Notes under the pieces: generated by a model
What the model was told of the DNA's origin: nothing
Database searches by the model: none
What the model saw: the letters and a program-made list of their open reading frames with translations, nothing else
NCBI GenBank assembly: GCA_016703105.1
Contig: JADJCS010000019.1
Span: 1 to 39,688 of the forward strand
DNA length: 39,688 bases
Reading direction: 5' to 3'
Origin: Flavobacteriales bacterium
Lineage (GTDB): Bacteria > Bacteroidota > Bacteroidia > Flavobacteriales_F > PHOS-HE28
Shown: positions 18,952 through 28,787 of the stretch, piece by piece
Layout of the letters: each line of letters opens with the position of its first letter
Numbering within the stretch: position 1 is the stretch's first letter
Translations under genes and position numbers: made by a program

Positions 18952-20676
18952 CTATCGGCCGACCTGTGGCATGGACCGCTCGCCGGACAAGCGGACCAAG
19001 ATGGCCTGTTGCTCCGCGCGCACCGCATCCAATTGCGCTTGCTGCTGCTGCACTGCCTTCACCAAGGGCACCACGAACTGCTCGTAGCCGATGGTGTAGT
19101 GGTCGCCTTCCGCAACGGGTCGATGCACGCCGGAGAATTCGAAGTCCATTGCGTTGGCCAGGCTGTCCACCTCTTGCGCGATGAAGCCCGTGCGCCGAAC
19201 GGCGGATGATACCTCGGCGGCCTGGGCGTAGGCCGCGAGCTCTTCCGCGTTACTGTGCTCGCGCATGCGTTGGGCCAGACCGGTGTAGGTGTCGTAGGTC
19301 TCCACGTCGAACCGGTAGGTGACCGGTCGCAGGCCGATGATGAACGGAAGGCCGGGAACATCCTCACGCACATCCCGCTTGAAGCGCGCATCGCTCAGGT
19401 TCTGCCAGGTGCCGTAGCCGCCGGTGAGGTTGGTGTTGTTGGCGGCGTTGCCGATGCGGATCACGTTGGGGGCGGTGGAGATCGCGTTGTAACCGATGGC
19501 GCTCTGGTTGTTCCCGACGTCCGCCGTGGTGGCGTTGTGCCCGACCGCCGTGCATTGGTTCACGAAGGTGGCGCTCGCCGAATGGTTCATCGCGTAATGG
19601 CCCAAGGCCGTGTTCTGATCGCCGCTGGTGTTGCGGATCATGCAATCGTGCCCGAGCGCGGTATTGGAAGTGCCGTTGGTGAGGTTGCTGAGTGTGGCGT
19701 ACCCCATGGTGGTATTGCCCGAGCCGCCGGCGGTATAGATGGAACCGAAGCCGGTGATGTTCGAAGCGGAGTTCAGGAAGCTGAAGGCGAACAGCCCGGT
19801 GCTCGCGCTCGCGCCGCTGCCATACATCGCCCGGCTTCCCACAGCGGTGTTCTCCACGCCGGTGGAGTTCGTGCGCAGCGCGTTCTCTCCGCACGCGGTG
19901 TTGCTGGCCCCGATGTTCTGTTGCAGGGCCTCGTATCCCACGGCGGTGCAATTGGTGATGGTGTATGCGGAACCGACACCGTTGAGCGCGCGTAGGCCGA
20001 TGGCGGTGCAGCCGGGAGCAGCGCCAGCAAGGCTGATGGCATCCACCCCGATGGCGGTTTGGCCGTTCGTGGCCGTTGTGTTACCCAGGGCCTCGAACCC
20101 CACGGCCACATTGTAGGAGCCAGTGGTGTTGCGCTCCAGAGCGCTCGCGCCAGTGGCGGTATTGCTTACGCCGGTGGAATTGTCACGCAAGGCCCTTTCG
20201 CCGAAGGCGCTGTTACCCGTTCCTGTGTTCACCCCGAGCGCCAGGTAGCCCCACGAGGTGTTGTCGTTCGTTGGGGAGAGCCAGCCGCTGCGGGCGTTGT
20301 TCCGACGGAATTCCAATGGTACCGCATCGGTGGTACCCAGGAAGTGCGTGGCAGGGGTGATGCTCCCGTTGCCATTCCTGCTCCAGCCGACGGCGGTGCC
20401 GAACAAGGGTACCCAAGCGGTGCCGTTGAAATGCCAGAACAGGTCCGTGGTGGTTTCATAGACCACTGCGCCTTGCGCGGGCGCGGTGGTCGCGGCGCGC
20501 TCTGTGGTCGGCATCCGCGGAACAAGAAGCCCCTTCTTCGTCACCAAGGATGCTACGTTGAGGTCCAGCATGGCCGAGGGCGCCGGTACAACACCGTTCG
20601 CGTTGATGCCGAGCTGCGCGTGCGTGTGGTGCAAGCTGATGGCGAAGAACAGTACGAAGAGGAGCCGTCGCATCAT
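18952..20676 (-). CDS. Tailspike-like surface protein with beta-roll repeats and Peptidase_S74 chaperone domain (copy 1)
   Basis: 574 residues. MMRRLLFVLFFAISLHHTHA is a signal peptide. The N-terminal module (LGINANGVVPAPSAMLDL, KKGLLVPRMPTTERA, VVYETTTDLFWHFNGTAWVP) is typical of Bacteroidota surface proteins. Residues about 140-420 are short beta-roll repeats of the form NTAxGxxAL, as in YadA heads. At residue 428 begins SDARFKRDV, the start of the endosialidase-type chaperone (Peptidase_S74), which in phage tailspikes drives trimerisation and cuts itself off before the Ser. A short coiled coil (AVQQQQAQLDAVRAEQQ) follows. It overlaps the next-upstream gene by ATGA. Expected to form an exported trimer; ligand unknown. 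Confidence 0.88.
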   Translation of the reverse strand: MMRRLLFVLFFAISLHHTHAQLGINANGVVPAPSAMLDLNVASLVTKKGLLVPRMPTTERAATTAPAQGAVVYETTTDLFWHFNGTAWVPLFGTAVGWSRNGNGSITPATHFLGTTDAVPLEFRRNNARSGWLSPTNDNTSWGYLALGVNTGTGNSAFGERALRDNSTGVSNTATGASALERNTTGSYNVAVGFEALGNTTATNGQTAIGVDAISLAGAAPGCTAIGLRALNGVGSAYTITNCTAVGYEALQQNIGASNTACGENALRTNSTGVENTAVGSRAMYGSGASASTGLFAFSFLNSASNITGFGSIYTAGGSGNTTMGYATLSNLTNGTSNTALGHDCMIRNTSGDQNTALGHYAMNHSASATFVNQCTAVGHNATTADVGNNQSAIGYNAISTAPNVIRIGNAANNTNLTGGYGTWQNLSDARFKRDVREDVPGLPFIIGLRPVTYRFDVETYDTYTGLAQRMREHSNAEELAAYAQAAEVSSAVRRTGFIAQEVDSLANAMDFEFSGVHRPVAEGDHYTIGYEQFVVPLVKAVQQQQAQLDAVRAEQQAILVRLSGERSMPQVGR

Positions 20677-22431
20677 GGCATGGAAGGTTGAACTGTTCCG
20701 GCCGATGGAGCGCTATGGATCAAGGCCTTGTCCAGGCGCCCCATAAGTTCCTTGTTCGATGCGCGCAGCACTGCGATACGCTCCTGTTGTTGCTGCATCG
20801 CTTGCACAAGCGGCGCAACAAGCGTTGCATAACCAACGGTGTAATGATCCTGCGGCTCGGTGGGTACGTGTACGATGTCCGCGCAACGGCCCAAGCTGTG
20901 CAGAACACCAGCGGCTTCTTGCGCGAGCAGCCCGGTATGCCGCACCTGCGCCACGCGCTCCCAACTCGCGCGGTGCGCAGCAAGTTCATCGGCGGATACG
21001 TTCCGTTCCAGCCTCGCCTCGGCACCTGTGAAGCGTTCGATGGCCGGTGCGTCCAGACGGTAGCTTACGGGTCGCAGTGCGGTGATCAGTTCCAGACCCG
21101 GCACGTCCGCCTGCACATCGCGTTTGAAACGTGCGTCCGAAGGGTTCTGCCAGGCACCATAGCCGCCGGTGAGGTTGTTGCTGGCGGTGGTGCCGAACAC
21201 GATGCGGCCCGTTGCTGTGGGTGTGGCATTGGCACCGATGGCTGACGTGTAGCTGAGGGTGCCAACAGCAGGCCCGGCGAACGCACCGAGCGCCGTGTTG
21301 TAGGTGCCGCTGCTCACGCCATCCAAGGCGGCGAAGCCCATCGCCGTGTTGCCATCGCCGGTGGCGATGCTCAGGCTTTGCGCGCCGATGGCCGTGCATT
21401 CATCCACGTTGGTGCCGGTCTGCAACGCGCCGGAACCCACCGCGCAGTTGTGATCGCCCGTGGTCACGTTGTTCAACGCGTTGTACCCGAAACCATAGTT
21501 GGTGTATTGGTCCGATGCGGCGCAAGCACCCACGCCGAAGCCGTGTCCGCTATCGCCCATGGACGCACCACGCCCCACTCCGTTCGCTCCGTTCATGCCG
21601 GCCTGATAGCCGATGCCCACCTGGGAATAGAGGTCGACGTTCGCCATCATGGACTGCGCGCCCACGCCCACGACCCATGAGAACGTACCGGTGACCTCCA
21701 CCGCCCGATGGCCCACGGCCGTGCAGAATCCGGAGTTGTCATCCCGGGCGGCTCGATGGCCCACGGCGGTAGTGCCCGAAGTGAACGGTAGCGTGGTGGT
21801 CAATAAGGTCTCGCTGCCCACGGTGGTGTTCGATCCACCGATCGTCAGGCAGATCATGGCTTGATGGCCCGCCGCTGTGTTCTTTGTTTGCGGCTGCCCG
21901 GAGACGGTGTTCCCTAGCGCTTCGTAACCGAAGGCGGTACCATCCGTGGCCGTGGTCTGTGTGGACTCATGCGCACGGTAGCCGAAGGCGGTAACAGGTT
22001 CCGAGAGTATGCCGGCTTCCACTCCGTTCACCCGCAACTGGATGTCGACCGCGTTCGTGGTGCCGATGAAGTGCGTGCCTGCCGTGAGCCCGGTGTTGCC
22101 GGTGCATCTTCCACACATCGTTGGTGTTGAGCCACGCGACCCATGCTGTTCCGTTGAAATACCAGAACTGCAAGGTGGTGGTGTCGTACACGAGTAGCCC
22201 GGTGGCGGGTGCGGGTATGGCGGCGCGCGCGGTGGAGGTCATGCGGGGGCTCAGCTTGGCCAGGTTGCCGTTCGGGGGAAGACCGGCAGCATCCACATCG
22301 AGCAGGGCGCTCGTGTGCGGTGTGGCACCGTTCACGTTCACACCCACCCGCTGCGCCACACTGGCGAATGTGAAGCACACCAGGGCCGTGATCGCCGCGC
22401 AGGAACGGAGGAAGGGATCCACGCGGCTCAT
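20673..22431 (-). CDS. Tailspike-like S74 surface protein (copy 2, one frameshift)
   Basis: About 585 residues. The start at 22431 overlaps the stop of copy 3 (ATGA). The N-terminus (MSRVDPFLRSCAAITALVCF, then QRVGVNVNGATPHTSALLDV and YDTTTLQFWYFNGTAWVAWL) has the same module as copy 1. A one-base shift near 22105 separates NTNDVWK from TGNTGLTAGTHFIGTTNAVD. Beta-roll repeats (TAFGYEALGN, TAVGHRA, TAIGAQSL, TAMGFAAL) lead to SDARFKRDVQADVPGL and the S74 chaperone. The last part has AMQQQQERIAVLRASNKEL, a coiled coil. Paired with copies 1 and 3 in one transcript. Confidence 0.82.
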
Positions 22432-24182
22432 GGCAATTTGGGTGTGGGGACGATGCCCGCTTCCACCTCCGCTACGCGGCGTTGTAGTTGCGCATTGATC
22501 GCCTCGAGTTCCACGATGATCGCTTCTTGCTCCTTTGCCGCTTGGATCAGTGGTAGGGTGAAGAGGTCATACCCCAACGCGTAGAGATCGCTGCTGTCCA
22601 CCGGCGCATGCACACCATCGAAGTCGTAGCCGATCGCGCGCGCAGCTGACTCCACTTCCTGTGCGATGAAACCGGTCTGCCGTTCAGCCGACACTTCCGC
22701 GATGCGTTGCATGTAGCTGGCACGATGGTCCTTCACGGTGCAGGTGTCCATGCGCTGCCAGTTGCCGCTCCGCCGTTCGGTGGCTTCGGCATCCAGCAGG
22801 TAGCTCACCGGTCGTAGGCGCAGGATGAAGTCGAGACCGGGCACATCGGCCTGCACATCGCGCTTGAAGCGCGCATCGGAGAAATTCTGCCAGGAACCGT
22901 AGCCACCGGTGAGGTTGTTGCTAAGGGCGGTACCGATATTGATCCGGTTGCTCGCTGTGGGGAATGCGCCCGCACCGATGGCGGTGGTGTTGGTGAAGTT
23001 GCCCCCGATGCCGGCGAAGGCCCCCGCCGCACTATTGTTGCTGGCGGTGGTGGTGGAGGGCAACGCGTTATAGCCGAGAGCCGTGTTGTAGCTTCCACTG
23101 GTGATGCCATCACCGCTGAGCATGCCTGCCGCCGTGTTGAACGATGCGGTGCTGGCCCCGAGCGCATCCTTGCCGAAGGCCACATTGTAGAGGCCCGAAC
23201 TGTTCGCTTGGAGCGCTTGGTGGCCGATGGCGCTGTTGCCCGATCCAGAGGTGTTGACCTGCAGGCACTCGAAGCCCATGCCCGAGTTCTGGTTGCCGGT
23301 GAGGTTGTTGGCCAGGCACCGCATGCCCACGGCCGTGTTCGAGCTTCCGCTGGTATTGTCGCGGAGCGCGTTCCAGCCCACGGCCGTATTGCTGCTGGCC
23401 GTATTGTAACGCAGGGTCTGGAAGCCGACGGCCGTGTTGAAGTTGCCCGTGAGGTTGCTGCTCAAGGCGAGGTAACCCACGGCCGTATTGTCCGTGCCGG
23501 TGGTGTTGGCCGTTAACGCCCGGTAGCCCACGGCGGTATTGCGCCCGCCGGTGTTCATGTGCAGCGCCTCGAACCCGATCGCGGTGTTCGAACCTGCCGT
23601 GGTGAGGTTGCGCAAAGCGCTCGCGCCTAAAGCCGTGTTGTTGTTGCCGGAAGTGAGGCTTTGCAACGCGTCCTTGCCGAAGGCGCTGCTATTCGTGCCC
23701 GTGGCAACAGGCATGGCCCCATGGCCGAAGGACGTACGCGTTACCGCATCGGCCATATAGGCGGCGCGCTGGTCGTTCACCCGGAATTCCATGGTGGTGC
23801 TGCCGGCCGTGGTGCCGATGGAATGGATGACCAAGGTGCCCACGTTGCCCGTGGTGCTCCATAGGTTCCCCAAGTTGGCGATGGCCGCCCATTGCACGCC
23901 ATCGTAGTACCAGAATTGGTTCAAGGAGGTATCGTACACGAGCAGCGCTTCGGCCGGTGTGGGTATAGCGTTGCGTTGTGCGGTGGTCATGCGCGGCACC
24001 AGCAGCCCCTTCTTCGCGTTGGCGGGCAGGGCGGCCACGCTCACATCCAGCAAAGCCGAAGCATGCGCGGCCGCACCATCGGAGTTGATGCCGATGTTCT
24101 GGGCGAGCGTACCTGTTGCGATCACCAGGGCCACTATGAGCGAGGCCGATCGGGGGGAAGAGGAGCGAACGCGCTGTGGCAT
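22428..24182 (-). CDS. Tailspike-like S74 surface protein (copy 3)
   Basis: 584 residues, intact, first gene of the three-gene operon. A longish signal sequence (MPQRVRSSSPRSASLIVALV) ends at GTLAQ. The module NIGINSDGAAAHASALLDVS with KKGLLVPRMTTAQR and YDTSLNQFWYYDGVQWAAIA is shared with copies 1 and 2. The longest and most regular beta-roll of the set spans about residues 140-425 (for example NTALGASALRNLT, NTAIGFEALHMNT, NTAVGYRALTANT). S74 starts at residue 435 with SDARFKRDVQADVPGL, and a coiled coil (EQEAIIVELEAINAQLQRRV) ends the protein. A perfect 16-bp palindrome lies 39-54 bases upstream of the start. Confidence 0.9.
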   Translation of the reverse strand: MPQRVRSSSPRSASLIVALVIATGTLAQNIGINSDGAAAHASALLDVSVAALPANAKKGLLVPRMTTAQRNAIPTPAEALLVYDTSLNQFWYYDGVQWAAIANLGNLWSTTGNVGTLVIHSIGTTAGSTTMEFRVNDQRAAYMADAVTRTSFGHGAMPVATGTNSSAFGKDALQSLTSGNNNTALGASALRNLTTAGSNTAIGFEALHMNTGGRNTAVGYRALTANTTGTDNTAVGYLALSSNLTGNFNTAVGFQTLRYNTASSNTAVGWNALRDNTSGSSNTAVGMRCLANNLTGNQNSGMGFECLQVNTSGSGNSAIGHQALQANSSGLYNVAFGKDALGASTASFNTAAGMLSGDGITSGSYNTALGYNALPSTTTASNNSAAGAFAGIGGNFTNTTAIGAGAFPTASNRINIGTALSNNLTGGYGSWQNFSDARFKRDVQADVPGLDFILRLRPVSYLLDAEATERRSGNWQRMDTCTVKDHRASYMQRIAEVSAERQTGFIAQEVESAARAIGYDFDGVHAPVDSSDLYALGYDLFTLPLIQAAKEQEAIIVELEAINAQLQRRVAEVEAGIVPTPKLP

Positions 24183-24220
24183 GACGCGTCAAAGCAAGCG
24201 CCTCGCGACGCCGGGGACAA

Positions 24221-24236
24221 TAACCCGCACGGGTTA
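24221..24236. repeat. 16-bp palindrome TAACCCGCACGGGTTA
   Basis: Perfect palindrome with 7-bp arms and a 2-base centre. It overlaps the stop codon of S74 copy 4 and precedes copy 3. On the minus strand it is followed by TTG. It could be an operator for the copy 3 operon or a short terminator of the copy 4 operon. Copies occur at 30396 and 33320, with an imperfect one at 33290. Confidence 0.7.
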
Positions 24237-26362
24237 ACGCCGCTCGAGCTCCGCGATCCGACCGCGCAGTTCCTCGATGATCAGTTGTTGCTCTTGCACG
24301 GCCTTTACCAAGGGAACGACGAATTCAGCGTAGCGCAGGCTGTACAGGTCGTCGGCGTTCTTGGGCTTGTCCACCCCGCTGAAATCGAAGCCGACGGACC
24401 TAGCGGCTTCTTCGACCTCCTGCGCCAGGAATCCGGTGTAGCGGATGCCTTCCTGTGCATCGCGACCAGCGAGGTCCTCCGAGCTTGTGACGTACACGAT
24501 GGCGCCCGTGCTGTCCTTTCGCATGTCCTCCTTCAAGTGCGCCGCCAATTGGTGTGCAGCTACGTTGTAGGTGACCGGCCGGAGCTTGAGGATGAAGTCC
24601 AAGCCGCGCACATCCGCGGCGATGTTCCTTTTGAAGCGTGCATCCGAATAGGTGCCGAAGCTCACTTGCCCTTTGATCGTCTGCACGCTGGTGTTGCCCA
24701 CGTGTACCACGTTGCTCCCGGAGGGGCGTGCGTTGTATCCCAAGCCCATGGCGTTGGTGTAGCCGCTGGCCGGTGGGAAGGCCGCATTGCCCAGGTAGGT
24801 GGAATTGGTCATGTTCCAGAAGTTCCCGGCATCACGGCCTATGGCGGTGTTGCCCCACCGGTCGCCACCTCCAAGGCGCTATGCCCCATTGCGGTATTGC
24901 TGTTCGCCGTGCTGTTCGCGTTCAGGGCACGGTGGCCCAGGCCGGTGTTGAACTCACCGCTCGTATTGGCCTCCAATGCGAAGGAGCCGATGGCCACATT
25001 GGTGCTGGCGCCACCTGCGTTCTGGTGGAGCGCGAAGTGCCCGACGGCGATGTTGTAGTTGCCCAGGTCATTGTCTGTCAAGGCTCCTTCGCCGATCGCG
25101 ATGTTGTTGCCGCCGCCGTTATTGAACGACAGGGTGTTCTGGCCGATCGCCACGTTGTGATCCCCTGCGGTGGTCAACATCATCGACTGCGTTCCGATCG
25201 CTACGTTATGGTTGCCCATTTGGTAATAGCCCATCGCATTGGTGCCGATGGCGGTATTGTATGTGCCCGAATTGTAGGCGAGAGCGAATGCGCCAACGCC
25301 CGTGTTGTTGTAGCCCTGATTGTTCCGCAATGCAAGTGCGCCTACGGCGGTATTACCGCTGGACGTGGTGCAGGTCGCAAGCGCGCCGTAGCCCACAGCG
25401 CAGTTGTCCGTGCCATCGGTCATCATGGCAAGAGCGTCGATGCCGACGGCAAGATTCTCGTATCCACCGGTAATGGATGACAACGCGCGGTTGCCGAAGG
25501 CCGCATTGTCGAACGCACCGGTGGCTTCATTCAGCGCATCAACGCCGAAAGCGATGTTGATACCGTCGAGCAATCCGGCACGTTGTCCGTTCACTTTGAA
25601 GCGGAGCGATGTAGCGTCCGTTGTACCAATGAAGTTCACCGCCGTATCCGTCCCGGCATTCCCCTGGAGGCCCCAGGCGTTCAATGCACCATCGGCGCCC
25701 GGCGGCCCTTGTGGCCCTGTTTGTCCTTGCGGACCCGCAGCACCGGTCCCGCCTGGCGGCCCTTGTGCGCCTGCCGCTCCTTGTGGACCTTGCGCTCCGG
25801 TCGCCCCCTGTGGACCGGGCGCCCCCGGAGGACCGGTAGCACCTGTTTGGCCGGCAACGCCTGCGGGGCCCTGTGCGCCCGTGGTGCCTTGCGGGCCGAC
25901 GGGCCCATCGGGACCTGTCGCACCTTGCGGACCCGCTGGTCCAGTTGGTCCAACAGGGCCTTGCGGTCCGGGGGTATTACTGGTCTCGGCATGCAGGGCA
26001 TAGGGTACGCTGAAGAGTTGTGCGGTGCTGATCGTAACACCGTTCACGCGGGTCCGTGCGAACCACGGCCCATCGCTCCAATCCACCGCGGAGAATGATC
26101 CGGACAGGACGGTGCCCTGACCGAAGGCGAGGTTCACCAGGCCGAAGTCGTTCGTGGTGGCGGTGTGCTCCTCGCTAAAGAGCACCGGGCCGTTGAGCGC
26201 ACCTTGCAGCAGCGACAGTTCGACGGTTACCTGCGTATTGGCCTGCACGACGCCACTGCCATCGCGCACGATAGCCTGGTAGCTGAAGCTCTGGGGAGCC
26301 TGCGCAAGAAGGCTTCCGCATCCCAGAACAAGGGCGAACAGAAGAGTGCCGGGGCGGTTCAT
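24234..26362 (-). CDS. Tailspike-like S74 surface protein with collagen-like stalk (copy 4, one frameshift)
   Basis: About 709 residues. The signal peptide MNRPGTLLFALVLGCGSLLA is followed by the Bacteroidota module SFSYQAIVRDGSGVVQANTQ to LFSVPYALHAETS (residues 22-129). A collagen-like stalk of 31 Gly-X-Y triplets starts at residue 132. Beta-roll repeats follow (NTAVGALALRNNQ, NTAIGTNAMG, NVAIGTQSM). The frame breaks at 24853-24856: copy 5 has five G where this has four, which restores GGNTAIGRDAGNFW and joins the two open frames. The S74 domain starts SDARFKRNIAADVRGL and ends in a coiled coil. The start overlaps copy 5's stop (ATGA). Confidence 0.85.
25691..25969 (-). repeat. Collagen-like repeat, 31 Gly-X-Y triplets
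   Basis: Coding repeat inside S74 copy 4, residues 132-224, dominated by GPQ, GAQ, GAT and GPP. Copy 5 has only 20 triplets at the same place, so the stalk varies in length. Confidence 0.85.
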
Positions 26363-28320
26363 TTCGCAGTGTGTTCAGTGGCTTGTTCCAGAAGAGCGCG
26401 TAATTCGGCTGTGGCCGCTTGTTGCCGTTCCATGAACAGCTGCAGTTCCGCGATCGTGCTTTGTTGCGCTTCGATCACGGTCTGTTGCTCTTGCACGGCC
26501 TTTACCAGGGGAACGACGAATTCAGCGTAGCGCAAACTGTAGAGATCGTTCGCGTTCTTGGGCTTGTCCACCCCGCTGAAGTCGAAGCCGACCGACCTGG
26601 CAGCCTCTTCCACCTCCTGCGCGAGGAAGCCGGTGTAGCGGATATCTTCCTGCGCATCGCGACCTTGTTGGTCTTCAGCGCTTGTGGTGTACGCGATGTT
26701 CCCATTGCTGTCCCGCCGCATATCCTCTTTCAAGTGCGCCGCCAGTTGGTGAGCGGCCACGTTGTAGGTGACCGGTCGGAGCTTGAGGATGAATTCCAAG
26801 CCACGCACATCCTCGGTGATGTTCCTTTTGAATCGTGCGTCCGAATAGGTGCCGAAGCTCACTTGCCCTTTGATGGTCTGCACGCTGGTATTGCCCACAT
26901 GGACCACGTTCGAAGCGGTTGGTCGTGCATTGTAGCCCAACCCCATGGTGTTGGTATAGCCGCTGGCCGTGGGGAAGGCCGCATTACCCAGGAAGGTGGA
27001 GTTCGTCATGGTCCAGAAGTTCCCGGCATCGCGGCCGATCCCGGTGTTGCCCCCACCGGTCGCCACCTCCAAGGCACTATGACCCAGCGCCGTGTTGCTG
27101 TTCGCGCTAGCGGTCGCGTTCAGCGCACGATGACCCACACCGGTGTTGAACTCCCCGCTATAGGCGCCCTCCAACGCAAAGGCTCCCACCGCAACATTCG
27201 TCGAGCTATTGTTGCCTTGCGTGTTGAAGTTCCCGCGCAACGCCCTGTAGCCCAGCGCCACGTTGTAACTCCCCGAATCGTTATAGTAGAGTGTCTCAAA
27301 TCCCATGGCGACATTGCCGGCTCCCTTGCTCGCGCTCCAAAGCGCCCGCGCTCCAGTAGCGGTATTCCCGGAACCGGTGTTGTGCTCCAAGGCATTGGCG
27401 CCGCATGCCGTGTTGTCCTGCCCCACCTGATTCACTGCCAGGGCTCGATGCCCGAGCGCTGTGTTGAATTCCCCGGTGGTGTTCTGAGCGAGTGCCGCAC
27501 CACCGAACGCCGCGCAAAATGTCTGCGCTGCGCTGGAACTGAGCGCGGACATACCGAATGCCGTGCTCACGTCATCCAGCCCGGTTTCCAATGCGTGACT
27601 GCCAAGAGCGGTGGACCATTCCGATACTTGGCCACAATGTATCCCATTGACCTTGAAGCGGAGCGGCATGTCATCCGTGGTCCCGATGAAATGAACGGCG
27701 GTATCCGTACCCGCATTCCCCTCCAAGCCCCAAGCGTTCAAAGCCCCATCAGCACCGGCCGGGCCTTGCGGTCCGGTGGCTCCTTGCGGCCCAGTGGTAC
27801 CGGTGGCCCCTGCAGGACCGGGAGGTCCTTGTGCGCCGGTGGTCCCTTGCGGGCCTGCGGGCCCAACGGGACCTGTTGGGCCTTGGGGGCCTTGCGGGCC
27901 GTTCGGTCCTGCGGGACCTGCTGGTCCAGGTGTATTGCTGGTCTCGGCATGCAAGGCATAGGGGACACTGAAAAGTTGGGTGGTGCTGATCGTAACGCCG
28001 TTCACGCGGGTCCGTGCGAACCAGGGCCCGGCGCTCCAATCCACCGCCGCCCACGCGCCGTTCACCGGAGTGCCTTGGCCGAAGGCGAGGTTGACCAGGC
28101 CGAAGTCGTTGGTGGTGGCCGCGTGCTCCTCACTGTAGATCACGGGTCCATTGATGGCACCTTGCAGCAGCGAGAGCTCTACCGCGGCCGATGTATTGGC
28201 CTGTACCACGCCACTGCCATCGCGCACGATCGCCTGGTAACTGAAACTCTGCGGGGCCTGCGCAAGGATGCCGGTGGACAGCATCAGCGCGAAGAGGAGA
28301 GGATGTGTGCGTTGGGTCAT
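26359..28320 (-). CDS. Tailspike-like S74 surface protein with collagen-like stalk (copy 5)
   Basis: 653 residues, intact. The start at 28320 (MTQRTHPLLFALMLSTGILA, signal peptide) overlaps the stop of the short T9SS gene by ATGA; a longer frame to 28773 is the neighbour's shadow. Residues 22-129 match copy 4 almost throughout. 20 collagen-like triplets begin at residue 132. Beta-roll repeats (STAFGMSALSSS, NTALGHRALAVN, NTACGANALEHN, NVAMGFETLYYN) follow to SDARFKRNITEDVRGL at residue 493. The end is a long coiled coil (AVQEQQTVIEAQQSTIAELQ). Copies 4 and 5 are the closest pair, so the family grew by tandem duplication here. Confidence 0.9.
   Translation of the reverse strand: MTQRTHPLLFALMLSTGILAQAPQSFSYQAIVRDGSGVVQANTSAAVELSLLQGAINGPVIYSEEHAATTNDFGLVNLAFGQGTPVNGAWAAVDWSAGPWFARTRVNGVTISTTQLFSVPYALHAETSNTPGPAGPAGPNGPQGPQGPTGPVGPAGPQGTTGAQGPPGPAGATGTTGPQGATGPQGPAGADGALNAWGLEGNAGTDTAVHFIGTTDDMPLRFKVNGIHCGQVSEWSTALGSHALETGLDDVSTAFGMSALSSSAAQTFCAAFGGAALAQNTTGEFNTALGHRALAVNQVGQDNTACGANALEHNTGSGNTATGARALWSASKGAGNVAMGFETLYYNDSGSYNVALGYRALRGNFNTQGNNSSTNVAVGAFALEGAYSGEFNTGVGHRALNATASANSNTALGHSALEVATGGGNTGIGRDAGNFWTMTNSTFLGNAAFPTASGYTNTMGLGYNARPTASNVVHVGNTSVQTIKGQVSFGTYSDARFKRNITEDVRGLEFILKLRPVTYNVAAHQLAAHLKEDMRRDSNGNIAYTTSAEDQQGRDAQEDIRYTGFLAQEVEEAARSVGFDFSGVDKPKNANDLYSLRYAEFVVPLVKAVQEQQTVIEAQQSTIAELQLFMERQQAATAELRALLEQATEHTAK
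27748..27927 (-). repeat. Collagen-like repeat, 20 Gly-X-Y triplets
   Basis: Coding repeat inside S74 copy 5, residues 132-191. Shorter than the 31 triplets in copy 4. Confidence 0.85.
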
Positions 28321-28787
28321 TGGACCACGATGAATGACAGGGTTTGTAAGACGTTCGCGTTGTGGTCGAACACGCGCAGGCGATAGGAACCACCGGCGAG
28401 CGTATTCACATCCCACGCACCGCTCGAGGCGATGATGGGCCAGATGGCCACGCGCTGACCGAACGCGTTGATCACTTCCGCATGGTCGGCATCCAAAGAG
28501 GAGGTGCTCAGTTGCAGGGTTCCGCGCGTCGGGTTCGGGAAGAGCTGCCAGTCCATGTTCGTACCTGGTGGGACGATCACGGTGGTGAGATCCCCTGGTG
28601 GTTGGTGGAATCCTTGTGTGGCGATGATGCCGGCTCCTGTGCCGGTGGTGATAATGGCCTCCCCGATGGTCCATGCCACTTGCAGGCCTGCACCGGACCC
28701 GTGGCCACCGGCGGAGGCCATCACCTGCTGGGCCTGCACCCCGTGAGAGCTTGCGAGCACCACCACGATCCACGCCAGGCGGATCAT
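28317..28787 (-). CDS. Short T9SS type A sorting-domain protein
   Basis: 156 residues from the start at 28787 (MIRLAWIVVVLASSHGVQAQ, signal peptide). ASAGGHGSGAGLQVAWTIGE and GIIATQGFHQPPGDLT are a common Bacteroidota module, followed directly by a T9SS type A sorting domain (WQLFPNPTRGTLQLSTSS to LAGGSYRLRVFDHNANVL). In the raw sequence it appears fused to the preceding gene only because of a frameshift at 28804-28807. Its start overlaps that gene's true stop, and its stop overlaps the copy 5 start, both as ATGA. Such minimal proteins are usually exported; this one may act with the S74 proteins. Confidence 0.82.
   Translation of the reverse strand: MIRLAWIVVVLASSHGVQAQQVMASAGGHGSGAGLQVAWTIGEAIITTGTGAGIIATQGFHQPPGDLTTVIVPPGTNMDWQLFPNPTRGTLQLSTSSLDADHAEVINAFGQRVAIWPIIASSGAWDVNTLAGGSYRLRVFDHNANVLQTLSFIVVQ

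Noticed and set aside
19400..20250. CRISPR-like or tandem DNA repeat array
   Set aside because: The periodicity is coding: degenerate beta-roll repeats in frame without constant spacers.
18952..28320. Prophage, because of S74 tailspike domains
   Set aside because: All five have signal peptides, and there are no capsid, portal, terminase, integrase or lysis genes nearby.
26419..28386. 655-codon plus-strand open frame opposite S74 copy 5
   Set aside because: Antisense shadow of a repeat-rich gene; no recognisable motif.
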